Of a DNA stretch of 64,000 nt, positions 26,222 to 34,816 are shown one piece after another. Within the stretch, counting starts at the first letter, position 1; every line of letters starts with the position of its first letter. The notes beneath the pieces were generated by a model. That model was not told the DNA's origin. It saw nothing but the letters and a program-made list of their open reading frames with translations, and did no database searches. A program made the translations under genes and the position numbers. The DNA is from Edaphobacter dinghuensis (GTDB lineage Bacteria > Acidobacteriota > Terriglobia > Terriglobales > Acidobacteriaceae): NCBI RefSeq assembly GCF_014640335.1, contig NZ_BMGT01000001.1:1380628-1444627 (forward strand), read 5' to 3'.

Positions 26222-27559
26222 TTAATCGACCGGTTCGGCCACACTCAATTCCTGTTCGGCGTTCATCAGGGATTCCGCAGTCAGAGCGTCGGCGCGGCGA
26301 AGGGCAGGAACGAACGCTGCTGCTGCGGCCATCGTGACGATGGTGCCGATGCCGCCGATGACGACGGCACGGACGGCTCCCCACCAGTGCGCCGTGAGGC
26401 CGCTCTCGAACTCGCCAAACTCGTTGGATGCGCCGATAAAGAGCCAGTTGACGGCGCTGACGCGACCGCGCATCTCGGGCGGCGTAGCCAGTTGCAGAAC
26501 GCTGCCTCGAATGACAACGCTGACCATGTCGCTGCCGCCGACGATGACAAGAGCAATCAGGCTGATCCAGATATTCTTCGAGAGGCCAAAGACGATCGTT
26601 GCCGCGCCGAACAATCCGACGCAGCCGAGCATGAGCCATCCCGCCCGGCGTTGAATGGGCTTGACCACCATCAGCAGCGATACGGAGAGAGCACCCACGG
26701 CGGGCATCGCGCGCAGCAGCCCGAGGCCGCGCGGGCCGGCGTGCAGAATATCGGTGGCGAAGATAGGCAACAGTGCAACCGCTCCGCCAAGCAGCACGGC
26801 GAAGAGATCGAGCGAGATCGACCCCAGCAGCAGCTTGGTCTTCCAGACATACTCAAGTCCTGCGAGTACGGTCTTAGCGTTGAAGGCCTTTTTGGATGCG
26901 CCGTCCATCTTGGTCCGGATCATGCCCACCAGAATGAGGAAGCCGATGAGCATGACCAGGGTCAGCGCATAGACGATGGGGGCGCCGTTCCAGCGCAGCA
27001 ACATGCCGGTCAGCGGCAGCGTGAACAGCAGACCGCCCACGGTGGGTCCAGCCATGTTTGCCGCCTGATAGATGGTGGCTCCCCAGGTGACAGCATTGAC
27101 GAAGTGGTCTTTGGGAACGAGGCTGGGTAGCATGGCGCTCGATGCCGGGCCGCTAAAGGCGCGGCCCACTCCAATGCCGACGAGGACCGCATAGATAGGC
27201 CAGACCTGGCCATTCGAGATGTAAGTCTTCGTCAGCGAGAGCCAGAGCAGGGTGACGGTACAAAGCGCCTGCAGGCCATAACAGAGGAGGATGATCTTTC
27301 TCCGGTCGAACCTGTCGGCGACATGACCGGCGGGCAGTACGAGAAATAATCCCGGAAAAAAGAGGGCAAGACCGGTGAGGCCAAGGTCGAGCGCAGAGTG
27401 TGTGATGGCGTAGACCTGCCAGGCTACCGCAACCGATTGTGCCTCAGCTCCCACAATGACCATGAGGCGTGCTGACTGATAGAGGCGGAAATCACGCGAG
27501 CGAAAGGCGCTTCCCGCGGCTGCCTCTGTGATTGCTGTATTACTGCCACCCTCAGACAT
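26222..27559 (-). CDS. MFS transporter (EntS/MFS_3-like exporter)
   Basis: 445 residues from the ATG at 27559; a GTG at 27574 is also in frame, and neither has a strong ribosome binding site. Twelve hydrophobic helices. The MFS motif A is seen between helices 2 and 3 as GHVADRFDRRKIILL, and FRLYQSARLMVIVGAEAQSVAVAWQVY is typical of the MFS_3/EntS branch that exports siderophores or drugs. A near-palindrome (ACATA ... TATGT, 27556-27568) covers its start and could be an operator. Upstream lies the divergent-free gap to the TolC-like gene; the next gene follows 37 nt after its stop. Confidence 0.85.
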   Translation of the reverse strand: MSEGGSNTAITEAAAGSAFRSRDFRLYQSARLMVIVGAEAQSVAVAWQVYAITHSALDLGLTGLALFFPGLFLVLPAGHVADRFDRRKIILLCYGLQALCTVTLLWLSLTKTYISNGQVWPIYAVLVGIGVGRAFSGPASSAMLPSLVPKDHFVNAVTWGATIYQAANMAGPTVGGLLFTLPLTGMLLRWNGAPIVYALTLVMLIGFLILVGMIRTKMDGASKKAFNAKTVLAGLEYVWKTKLLLGSISLDLFAVLLGGAVALLPIFATDILHAGPRGLGLLRAMPAVGALSVSLLMVVKPIQRRAGWLMLGCVGLFGAATIVFGLSKNIWISLIALVIVGGSDMVSVVIRGSVLQLATPPEMRGRVSAVNWLFIGASNEFGEFESGLTAHWWGAVRAVVIGGIGTIVTMAAAAAFVPALRRADALTAESLMNAEQELSVAEPVD

Positions 27560-27664
27560 ACCGTATGTTTTCACATTTCATGAAGTAAAAGCAGCGAGCG
27601 ATCGGTTTATCCGCGCAGGAAATTCCGCTTTTTAGCATTGCTCTAACAATGCAAACGCTCCAAA

Positions 27665-29092
27665 TCAGCGTCCGAGATAGACCTTGTACTGGGTCTCGAC
27701 GACACCGGTGTTGCGGGCGAGCATCAACTTCGACTGGTTGTATTGATAGAGCGTCTGCACCAGCTTGCTCTGTGCATCGGCCAGTCCGGCTTCAGCCTGA
27801 ACGACGGGAAGGTTGTCGGAGACACCGGCCTGGAAGCGGTCGCTGGCCTGTTGCAGCTCTTCCGTGGCCAGATCGACGTTGCTGCGCGCTACCTTTACAA
27901 GCTGAGCGGAGGACTGCACATCGAGCATCGCCGAACGAATCTGCTGCTCGATGGTGACTTGCAGCGACGTGATCTGCTGATGCAGAGCGCTGACCTGCGC
28001 ATCCGCAACCTCACGCTCTCCGCGAAGCTGCCCTTCCTGAAAGATGGGAACCTTCAGGCTGCCCGTTGCCGAAAAGATGCCGTGATAGAGACCGTGGGTC
28101 TCGCCCAGAACTCCATAATGACCGTCGAAGGAGAGGGTCGGCAGGCGCTCGTACTTCACAGCTTTCTCCGCGCGCTGTGCGACCTCCATCTGTGCCTGGA
28201 GACTCAGCAGATCTTTACGTCGCGTATAGGCAAGCGCCTTAGCCTGATCGAGCGGAAGCTCCGCAAACTCGGAGTAAGGCGTCTTGTCGGTCAACGTCAG
28301 CTCCTGCTCCGCAGGCAGGCCGATCAGGCGGTTGAGCGCGATCTTGTCCTTGGCAAAGGTATTTTCGGCGTTGATGACCGTCTGCTGCTGCGTCTGTAGC
28401 TGCACGCGTGCGCGCAGCACGTCGAGATTAGTTCCCACGCCTGCGTCGTGCGATGCGGTGGCCTGTTGCAGGACCAGCTCATCGGCCTTTTCGAGCGCCT
28501 GAGCGTTCTCGATCTGCGAGGCATCCGCCAGTGCCAGAAGGTACTGCGTTCCCACCTTCAGCACAACAGTGCCCTCGGAGTTGCGAGTGGTGAGCGAGGC
28601 TGCCGATTCAGCCTTCTGCGCGGAGCGATAAAGATAGTAGGCCGGAACATTGAAGAGCTGCTGGTTCAGATTGAGCTGCGCGCCCGTCGTATCCAGCCTG
28701 ATGATCGTCGGAAAGGTCGCCGGGTCAAGACCGAACTTCGCTATCAGCGATGGTTTGAAGCCCAGAGCTGCCAGATTGATCATCTGCGTCTCGGTAAACG
28801 CTTCGGCGGTGACGGAGGGCAGAAGATTATTGGCGACAGTCAGAACCTGGCCATGCACGATCCGCTGGTTCTGGCGCGCAAGCTCCATCTCCAGATTGTG
28901 CTGCACACCACGATCGATGGCGTCGTCGAGACTTAACGGCAGGGCCGAGGGCGTGGCCTGCTCGACGGTGACGCCGCCGGGAAAATTCGTAGTGAGCGTG
29001 TGAGGAGTGGGCGCCGAGGGCAGATCTCCAGCCGAACCCTGCGCGTGCGCGGCTACACTTAGGCTGCCGCAGAGTACCAGCAGCAGACACAC
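27665..29092 (-). CDS. TolC family outer membrane efflux protein
   Basis: 475 residues from a GTG at 29092. Signal peptide, then two OEP repeats (LSLDDAIDRGVQHNLEMELARQNQRI ... ; AKALAYTRRKDLLSLQAQMEVAQRAEKAVKYERLPTLSFDGHYG) with long alpha-helical hairpins and the beta-strand segments of the channel. Length is usual for TolC/NodT proteins. It forms the outer-membrane exit of a tripartite pump; the MFS gene lies about 100 nt downstream on the same strand, but no membrane fusion protein is present here. The start is odd: from the GTG the signal peptide lacks its basic n-region, while an in-frame CTG at 29119, with AGAGGA 4 nt upstream, would add LSRFASNAK and complete it. Confidence 0.88.
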   Translation of the reverse strand: MCLLLVLCGSLSVAAHAQGSAGDLPSAPTPHTLTTNFPGGVTVEQATPSALPLSLDDAIDRGVQHNLEMELARQNQRIVHGQVLTVANNLLPSVTAEAFTETQMINLAALGFKPSLIAKFGLDPATFPTIIRLDTTGAQLNLNQQLFNVPAYYLYRSAQKAESAASLTTRNSEGTVVLKVGTQYLLALADASQIENAQALEKADELVLQQATASHDAGVGTNLDVLRARVQLQTQQQTVINAENTFAKDKIALNRLIGLPAEQELTLTDKTPYSEFAELPLDQAKALAYTRRKDLLSLQAQMEVAQRAEKAVKYERLPTLSFDGHYGVLGETHGLYHGIFSATGSLKVPIFQEGQLRGEREVADAQVSALHQQITSLQVTIEQQIRSAMLDVQSSAQLVKVARSNVDLATEELQQASDRFQAGVSDNLPVVQAEAGLADAQSKLVQTLYQYNQSKLMLARNTGVVETQYKVYLGR

Positions 29093-29246
29093 CTTCGCAT
29101 TGGAAGCAAAACGACTCAGATATCCTCTCAGCTCTTACTTTGTTTAGATTACCTATACCGTCCTGCGGTTGCGAAATCTGAACCCCAAATTCCTGGCCAT
29201 CTCTCGAAGGGTAAACTCGATCAGCTAAAATACTTAACACAATCCT

Positions 29247-29933
29247 ATGCGTCTTATATCCATGAATCGCATCGCGCTGTCCGCAGCCAGCCTCCTGCTC
29301 GCCCTTCCGCTTTGTGCCCCCGTCTTTGCACAAACTTCCATGCCGCCAAATACAGGGACGGCCTTTAAAGATACTTCCATGCTGAAGCCCCCTGCCGGAG
29401 AGCGGGTGGCCATCATCGAGTTTGAAGACCTGGAATGCCCGGCCTGCGCCCACGCCTTCCCCATTACCCGCGCTGCTGCCGAGCACTACAAGATTCCCCT
29501 GCTGCACCACGACTTCCCCCTGAGCATGCACATCTGGAGCCGGGACGCGGCCGTCATTGCCCGCTACATACAGGACAAGATCTCTCCGCAGATGGCTGAA
29601 GATTATCGCCGCGCGGTCTTTGCCAATCAGAACTCCATCGCTTCCAAGGAAGATATGCAAAACTTCTCGCGACACTTCTTCCAGACCCACGGGCGCGAGA
29701 TGCCCTTTGTTGTCGACCCCACCGGCCAGTTTTCCCGCGAGGTGCAGACGGACTATCAGCTCGGCGAGCGCGTCGGCCTGACCCAGACCCCCACAATCTT
29801 TGTGGTCACGCCAAGGCACTGGGTGCAGGTGACGGATGTCAGCCAGCTTTATCAGACGATCGATACCGCTCTGGCGGAGACGCCCGCAGTGGCAAGCTCG
29901 AAGATGCGGCGCGCATCCAAGCCGCAACGCTAG
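29247..29933 (+). CDS. Periplasmic thioredoxin-fold (DsbA-like, Thioredoxin_4) protein
   Basis: 228 residues from the ATG at 29247, or 223 from the ATG at 29262 (MNRIALSAASLLLALPLC), which gives a cleaner signal peptide; no clear ribosome binding site for either. The active site is CPAC within VAIIEFEDLECPACAHAFP, followed by the Thioredoxin_4/DsbA helical insert, and the cis-Pro loop is TQTPTIFVV. This is a thiol-disulfide oxidoreductase or chaperone acting in the periplasm; the CPAC dipeptide resembles the DsbG/TrbB-like and DsbA-like groups rather than CPHC DsbA. Divergent from the TolC-like gene. A strong terminator follows. Confidence 0.85.
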   Translation: MRLISMNRIALSAASLLLALPLCAPVFAQTSMPPNTGTAFKDTSMLKPPAGERVAIIEFEDLECPACAHAFPITRAAAEHYKIPLLHHDFPLSMHIWSRDAAVIARYIQDKISPQMAEDYRRAVFANQNSIASKEDMQNFSRHFFQTHGREMPFVVDPTGQFSREVQTDYQLGERVGLTQTPTIFVVTPRHWVQVTDVSQLYQTIDTALAETPAVASSKMRRASKPQR

Positions 29934-29972
29934 ACCGGTTCGGCGAGCAGTCGCCAACCATGGCTAAAGATC

Positions 29973-30008
29973 AAATGCCGTCTTTCCACGAGGAAGGACG
30001 GCATTTTT
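29973..30008 (+). terminator. Intrinsic terminator after the DsbA-like gene
   Basis: A 14-bp stem (left arm 29974-29987, right arm 29992-30005, one G-U pair) with an ACGA loop and a T-run at 30004-30008. Confidence 0.9.
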
Positions 30009-30041
30009 GTTTGTCTTCGATATCAGGTAACGAGCCGGCTC

Positions 30042-31100
30042 CTAGCGAATCTGCACAAGCTCAGGGTTGGTCTCGTGTCCTGCACCGCCCGGGGTGATGG
30101 TGGTCTTCTGCGGCGCGCGCCAGTGGTCGATATAGCTTACCTGGTGCACACAGCTAATGGTGCAGTTGGGAGAGCAGCTCTTCTCTGTGAGAAATTCGCG
30201 CTTCACATCGGTGGTGGTGTAGCCCGCCAGAGGAACGCCGGGATATCCGCGCTGCTGGCTGCAATAATGCACCAGCCCAAACTCGCAGATGTAGAGATAG
30301 CGCCCGCCCGCACGGCAACGCCAGTCGTTGGTCTTGCCGTTGGCGATGGCTTCCTGAAAGTGGTTGAAGCGCGAGTAGCTGCGCCGCGTCAGCTTGCGGA
30401 CCTTGTCCCACACGGTGCGCTCGGCCTCGCCCAGCGGCTTCAACTGTCCGCTGCCGTCGTGAATGATGCCGATAGTCGAGCTGAAGCCCAGTCCCAGCGC
30501 CCGCTCGCTTACGATCAGCGCGTCGTTCGGGTTGGCGATTCCGCCGCCGACGACGGAGTTGATGTTGACGTGAAAGTCGGCGTGTTCGGCCAGCATCTGG
30601 AGCTTCTTGTCCAGTACCTTCAGGCTCTTTTTGGAGACGGCGTCCGGCATCACGTTGTCGATGGAGATCTGCATGTGGTCGAGCCCGGCCTTGTTCAGCC
30701 GCTCGATGCGATCAGGCATCAGCAGATAGCCGTTGGTGATCATTCCAGCGATGGCGCCGGTCTTGCGGATGCGCGCAATGATCTGGTCGAGGTCGGGGTG
30801 CAGCAGCGGCTCTCCGCCCGAGATAGTGATGACAGAGGTGCCGAGGCGGCCAAGGTGGTCGATGCGCCGCAACATCTCGTCGAGCGGCACAGGGTCGGAG
30901 ACATCGTCGAACTCGTTGCAGTAGGTGCAGGACAGGTTGCAACGCCGCATGGGCACGATATGCGCCATGTAAGGGTGCCCGGTCGAGGCAAGCGCCGAAC
31001 CGATCGAGCCAAGCTCACGCAGCTTGCGGGTTACGGCCTTCCATCGCCGTTTTGCGGTCATCGGACGGCGGCCAGTTCCTTGGGTCGAGGGAGATTCCAT
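30042..31100 (-). CDS. Radical SAM protein with C-terminal cysteine cluster
   Basis: 352 residues from the ATG at 31100; a TTG further upstream (31136) is in frame but unlikely. The radical SAM cluster motif is C54-x3-C58-x2-C61 (RRCNLSCTYC), followed by the SAM-binding ISGGEPLLHPD and the strand MITNGYLL. The C-terminal third has further cysteines (CRAGGRYLYICEFGLVHYC, and CSPNCTISCVHQV), a pattern seen in SPASM/Twitch-type enzymes that carry extra Fe-S clusters. Such enzymes modify peptides, tRNA or lipids. No precursor peptide is recognised next to it. It is the last gene downstream of the sigma/anti-sigma/PDZ cassette, 63 nt away, so co-expression is possible but unproven. Confidence 0.83.
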   Translation of the reverse strand: MESPSTQGTGRRPMTAKRRWKAVTRKLRELGSIGSALASTGHPYMAHIVPMRRCNLSCTYCNEFDDVSDPVPLDEMLRRIDHLGRLGTSVITISGGEPLLHPDLDQIIARIRKTGAIAGMITNGYLLMPDRIERLNKAGLDHMQISIDNVMPDAVSKKSLKVLDKKLQMLAEHADFHVNINSVVGGGIANPNDALIVSERALGLGFSSTIGIIHDGSGQLKPLGEAERTVWDKVRKLTRRSYSRFNHFQEAIANGKTNDWRCRAGGRYLYICEFGLVHYCSQQRGYPGVPLAGYTTTDVKREFLTEKSCSPNCTISCVHQVSYIDHWRAPQKTTITPGGAGHETNPELVQIR

Positions 31101-31163
31101 ACTTACTGCTAAGTATATAGAACCGGTCGACGACAAGGGTATGTAGCCGTGACCGGACCGGGG

Positions 31164-32150
31164 TTAAAGCTCAGCGATCTGAGGGCAATTGGTGCTGGTA
31201 AAGGGCCACGCCACACTCGAACGTTTCTTGCTGTCTGGGGTCATGGTAAGGGTCTGCTCGTGCCTGTCGCGTAGCACCAGCAGAGCGACGGGCCTGCCCC
31301 GATTCTGATGGATCGTCTTCGACCACTCGCTTGCGGTCGTCACCGGAACCTGGTTTACCTGCATGACAACATCGCCTGCGCGCAGGCCGGCGTCTTCGGC
31401 GGGACTATTGGCCTCGACGCTGCGTACTAGCAGACCGGCGTTGCCTTCGACTCCGAAGAACTCGGCGAGCTGCGGCCCCATCACCTCAAGTTGTGCGCCG
31501 GTGAACGACGCGCTCAGAACGGTCGTCGCCCCGAGGAAATCTCGATGCGCCTTCGCTCCCTTGCCCAGCGAGGTGTTGCCGGAGTCAGAGTGCACAAACC
31601 CGCTCCCCATCTGCGGCGGAGGCCCGTAGTCCGATCCGGGGTCTGGCACCACGAGATGCTGCTCCCATGCCCGCCGCTCGACCTCCTGTCGGTTGGCGAG
31701 CTGCGTCGTCAGCGTCTGCTGCTGGCCGTCTCTGCTGATCACGAAGGTCACCGATTTGCCCGCGGGCATCTCGCGCAGCATCTGCCGCAACTGCTCCTGA
31801 TCCTGAATCTGGACGCCGTTCATTTGCAAGATGACGTCGTTTCTCTGTAGCCCCAGCTTGCCGGCGGGGCCGTCGTGATCGACGTGTACGATCTCTGCGC
31901 CGCGGGTGTCACTCAGCTTCAGGGACGAGACCTCATCCTGTCCCACATCGCGCAGGTCGATGCCCAGATATCCCTGGGGAACGCGCGGCGGCGCACCCGA
32001 CCTGGCAGCACCGTGGATCTTTGCCGAGACAGGCAGGGCAGTATTGGCCGCAGTGTGCGAAAGGGCAAACGCAAATCCCGGCAACACCAGCAACATCGCC
32101 GAGGTCAGCGTCACCATTCGTACATGGTGTTGAATCTTCATTAGTTTCAT
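31164..32150 (-). CDS. Secreted protein with two PDZ domains, third gene of a sigma-factor cassette
   Basis: 328 residues. Signal peptide (about 1-29, ending FAFA). First PDZ domain at about 58-150 (GYLGIDLRDVGQDEVSSLKL ... GPAGKLGLQRNDVILQMNGVQIQDQEQLRQMLRE), second at about 215-310 (FFGVEGNAGLLVRSVEANSPAEDAGLRAGDVVMQVNQVPVTTASEW). No protease domain: no His-Asp-Ser triad precedes the PDZ pair, so it is not DegP/HtrA. It starts 3 nt after the anti-sigma gene stops, so the two are co-translated. A role in sensing misfolded envelope proteins and passing the signal to the anti-sigma factor is an inference from arrangement. Confidence 0.82.
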   Translation of the reverse strand: MKLMKIQHHVRMVTLTSAMLLVLPGFAFALSHTAANTALPVSAKIHGAARSGAPPRVPQGYLGIDLRDVGQDEVSSLKLSDTRGAEIVHVDHDGPAGKLGLQRNDVILQMNGVQIQDQEQLRQMLREMPAGKSVTFVISRDGQQQTLTTQLANRQEVERRAWEQHLVVPDPGSDYGPPPQMGSGFVHSDSGNTSLGKGAKAHRDFLGATTVLSASFTGAQLEVMGPQLAEFFGVEGNAGLLVRSVEANSPAEDAGLRAGDVVMQVNQVPVTTASEWSKTIHQNRGRPVALLVLRDRHEQTLTMTPDSKKRSSVAWPFTSTNCPQIAEL

Positions 32151-32153
32151 CGC

Positions 32154-33116
32154 CTACTGAATGTCTGCAGCGCCCTGCAGCGCCTGATAGGAGGCCGTTC
32201 GGATATAAGGATTCTCGTCCTGGGTCGAGACCGTACGCAGCACCTCGCGCACGCTCGAATCCGCCTGCACCGGCTCAAGCATGCCGATCGCGGTAGTCCG
32301 TACCTCGGCGTCGGAGTCATGCATCAGCGCCTCGAGCACAGCATCACGCACGTGCTGGTCCTGTCCGATGTAACGCTGCAAGCCTTCGAGGGCCTTCAAC
32401 CGTACCCCCGCATTCTTGTCGTAGCGCAAGGAGACCAGCAGAGCGCTGCGAATGCCCCGGCCATCAGTCCCGCCGGTGCACTCGTGGCCTGCATTGCACT
32501 CATGCGCCAGCAGCGCAACCGAGTCGGCACGCACGCCACTGTTGGCTGCCGCATTCGCTCCTGCCAGCAGGAGCTGGCGAATCTCCGGCGAGTCCAGCGA
32601 GCCTTCCATTGTTTCGGGAACTACCTTGTTGTACTTCACCTGCACCAGCTCGGAGTTCGGTGTCTGCACGATGCCGGTCACGTTCGCAATCGTCGCCTGC
32701 GTGGGATTGCTCAGCGTTACCGGGCTCTTGGGCTTCGGCGCGTGGGCCACTTCATAGCGATAGGTGAAGTTGCCTGCCAGGAAACCTACTCCCAGCAGCA
32801 GCGTAGCCAGTGCGGGAGCGCTCTGCACATGGCCGATCCATGCAAACATGCCGCGACGCAACTGGGTAAAGATTCCATGCGGAGGAATCGCGTCCAGCTC
32901 TTCGTCCAGCCTGACCCTTGCCTGAGCCAGAAAGTTCGGTGACGGCTCTACGACCGGATACAGTGCGAGATGTTCATCGAGTTCGCGTAGTGCGTCGAGT
33001 TCGCTTCGGCAGTCTTCGCATTGATCCAGATGCTGTTCCAGAGGAATCGCATACTCATCGGGCAGCTCGCCGTAGCTTGCCAGAAGGATGTTCTCTTTTG
33101 CGGTTTCGCACTTCAT
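32154..33116 (-). CDS. Membrane anti-sigma factor: zinc-finger N-terminus plus HEAT repeats
   Basis: 320 residues. The N-terminus is a zf-HC2/ZAS-type anti-sigma domain: C3, and H28-x3-C32-x2-C35 in EQHLDQCEDC. One membrane helix lies at about 98-115 (APALATLLLGVGFLAGNF). The extracytoplasmic part (about 195-318) contains HEAT-like repeats (RSALLVSLRYDKNAGVRLKALEGLQRYI, RDAVLEALMHDSDAEVRTTAIGMLEPV, REVLRTVSTQDENPYIRTASYQAL). The upstream gene, 81 nt away, encodes an ECF sigma factor, and the PDZ gene follows 3 nt later. HEAT repeats outside the membrane would suit protein-protein contact. Confidence 0.85.
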   Translation of the reverse strand: MKCETAKENILLASYGELPDEYAIPLEQHLDQCEDCRSELDALRELDEHLALYPVVEPSPNFLAQARVRLDEELDAIPPHGIFTQLRRGMFAWIGHVQSAPALATLLLGVGFLAGNFTYRYEVAHAPKPKSPVTLSNPTQATIANVTGIVQTPNSELVQVKYNKVVPETMEGSLDSPEIRQLLLAGANAAANSGVRADSVALLAHECNAGHECTGGTDGRGIRSALLVSLRYDKNAGVRLKALEGLQRYIGQDQHVRDAVLEALMHDSDAEVRTTAIGMLEPVQADSSVREVLRTVSTQDENPYIRTASYQALQGAADIQ

Positions 33117-33197
33117 CGCCCTACCTCAACCAGCCTCAAAAAATTTATTACTGTTCTCGGGTCTATAAGATCTGCCCGTCGTTCTTTCATTGGACTG

Positions 33198-33998
33198 CTA
33201 CCGTACTCCGGCAAGATTTGCCCGCAGTTTGCGGGTTGCCCGAAATAACGTGTTCTTTGCCGTCTCTTCGGTCGTGCTCAACATCTCGCCAATCGTCCGC
33301 AGCTTCAGCCCCTGGTAGTGCTTCAGCTCAAATACGGTTCGTTCACGCGGCGTCAACTTATCGAGCGCCTCGCCGATCCTCAGGCTCATCACCTTCCGGT
33401 CAAGCTCTCGTGCCGGATTGGCCATCGAACGGTCGTCGGTGATATTCGCCATCAGGTCCATCTCGCCGCCGCTCGAATCGAGCACGGTTGCCGGATCTTC
33501 CCGGCGGCTCTTTCGCCTGCGCAACTGGTCCAGGCAAAGGTTCGTAACAATCCGGTACAGCCACGTGTAAAACGAGCACTCGAAGCGGAAGTTGCCCAGG
33601 TGGCGGTACGCCTTGATAAAGGCCTCCTGGTGAACGTCCTGTGCATCCTGCTCATTGCCAAGCATATGCAGCGCCAGTCGAAGCACAGACTGGTCGTAAC
33701 GTCGCACCAGGGCGTCGAAGGCGGTCCGCTGCCCTTGCTGGGCCTCGCGGATCAACTCGTCGTCTTCGATACGCTGTTGCGCGCGCGCTTCGATCTGCGC
33801 CTGCGTCAGTTTGCCATTTCTGGCACCGGATTGTGTGGCCGCTTTTGCCATCCCTGGCAATGATTCTACCGCTGCGGCATCACGCAATCCCAAAGCGAAC
33901 GGACCTGGCCGCCGCCCAAGAGGATCTATCCCAATTGCTTCAATGCCCATCTGTCTGACCCCGGAGTCAGGAAATCGATTTCGCTTCAATAGACCCAT
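33198..33998 (-). CDS. ECF-type RNA polymerase sigma factor
   Basis: 266 residues from the ATG at 33998. In-frame ATGs at 33950 and 33851 could be the true start; conserved sequence begins only near residue 77 (DDELIREAQQGQRTAFDALVRRY), so a 50-residue N-terminal extension is doubtful. Region 2 is clear (HMLGNEQDAQDVHQEAFIKAYRHLGNFRFECSFYTWLYRIVTNLCLDQLRRRK), as is region 4 (LDKLTPRERTVFELKHYQGLKLRTIGEMLSTTEETAKNTLFRATRKLR). It is followed by its likely anti-sigma factor. It directs RNA polymerase to a small regulon, probably including this operon. Confidence 0.9.
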   Translation of the reverse strand: MGLLKRNRFPDSGVRQMGIEAIGIDPLGRRPGPFALGLRDAAAVESLPGMAKAATQSGARNGKLTQAQIEARAQQRIEDDELIREAQQGQRTAFDALVRRYDQSVLRLALHMLGNEQDAQDVHQEAFIKAYRHLGNFRFECSFYTWLYRIVTNLCLDQLRRRKSRREDPATVLDSSGGEMDLMANITDDRSMANPARELDRKVMSLRIGEALDKLTPRERTVFELKHYQGLKLRTIGEMLSTTEETAKNTLFRATRKLRANLAGVR

Positions 33999-34078
33999 CC
34001 ACTTCCCAAAAGGTAAGCAGAGAAACGTTTTTATTGAAAAAATCTGCTGTTTTGCTCAATTCCTGCCCCAAAAATACA

Positions 34079-34136
34079 TCATCTCGACCCGAAGGCGGCG
34101 CTTTTGCCGCCGTAGTGGAGATATCCCTGCATTTCG
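34079..34136 (+). repeat. Dispersed intergenic repeat, copy B (long-loop type)
   Basis: Begins TCATCTCGACCCGAAGG, with a central GGCGGC/GCCGCC hairpin, and ends CCCTGCATTTCG. Same family as copies A, C and D, sitting in the gap between the divergent sigma factor and RNase HI genes. Confidence 0.85.
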
Positions 34137-34178
34137 TCTCCACCGTAAGCCCCGACCCCTATCCGGTAAACTCACAAA

Positions 34179-34808
34179 ATGTCCTCAAGCAGCCTTTTTC
34201 CCGAGAAGACCGACTGGATCTCCGCCCACTGCGACGGCGGCGCCCGCGGTAACCCCGGCCCGGCCGGCTATGGAGCCCTCATTCAGGACGCCAACGGCAT
34301 GGTTCTGGCCGAACTGAGCGAGTTCCTCGGCATCCGCACCAACAATTTTGCAGAGTACTCCGGACTGCTGGGATGTCTCCAGTTCGCCCTCGATAACAAC
34401 CATCGCCGCCTCCGCGTGGTCTCGGACTCGGAACTGATGGTCAAGCAGATTCAGGGGAAGTACCAGGTCAAAAGCCCTGACCTGAAGCCGCTTTATGAAG
34501 AGGCAAAGCGCCGCATCGCCAAACTCGAGAAGTTCGAGATCAGTCACGCCCTGCGTCACAAGAACAAGGACGCCGACCGGCTCGCCAACGAGGCTATGGA
34601 CCGGGGCACGAAGCGGCCTCACGCTCCCGGAACCCCTGCTCCTGCACCACTCAAAGCGACTCCCTATCCACAGAAGGCCGAGGCCCCACCCAATCCTTAC
34701 GCCAAGGCAGACGCAATGCTGCGCGGCTTCACCAAGGACGGAGTAATCCACGTGCTCGGCGGCGCGACCCTGCCCGACGGCATCTTCGTCAAGATCATCC
34801 GCGAGTAG
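34179..34808 (+). CDS. rnhA: Ribonuclease HI family protein with C-terminal extension
   Basis: 209 residues. RNase H core at about 12-140 with the four acidic residues: D19 in HCDGGARGNPGPAGYG, Glu in NNFAEYSGLL, Asp in VVSDSELMVKQIQG, and Asp in HKNKDADRLANEAMD. It lacks the basic protrusion of E. coli RNase HI and resembles the Sulfolobus/B. halodurans-like minimal type. A proline/alanine-rich linker (about 145-180) is followed by a short tail (AMLRGFTKDGVIHVLGGATLPDGIFVKIIRE) which has no clear match I can name. It degrades RNA in RNA-DNA hybrids. A single gene, convergent with the MarR gene. Confidence 0.88.
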   Translation: MSSSSLFPEKTDWISAHCDGGARGNPGPAGYGALIQDANGMVLAELSEFLGIRTNNFAEYSGLLGCLQFALDNNHRRLRVVSDSELMVKQIQGKYQVKSPDLKPLYEEAKRRIAKLEKFEISHALRHKNKDADRLANEAMDRGTKRPHAPGTPAPAPLKATPYPQKAEAPPNPYAKADAMLRGFTKDGVIHVLGGATLPDGIFVKIIRE

Positions 34809-34816
34809 CTGATCGT

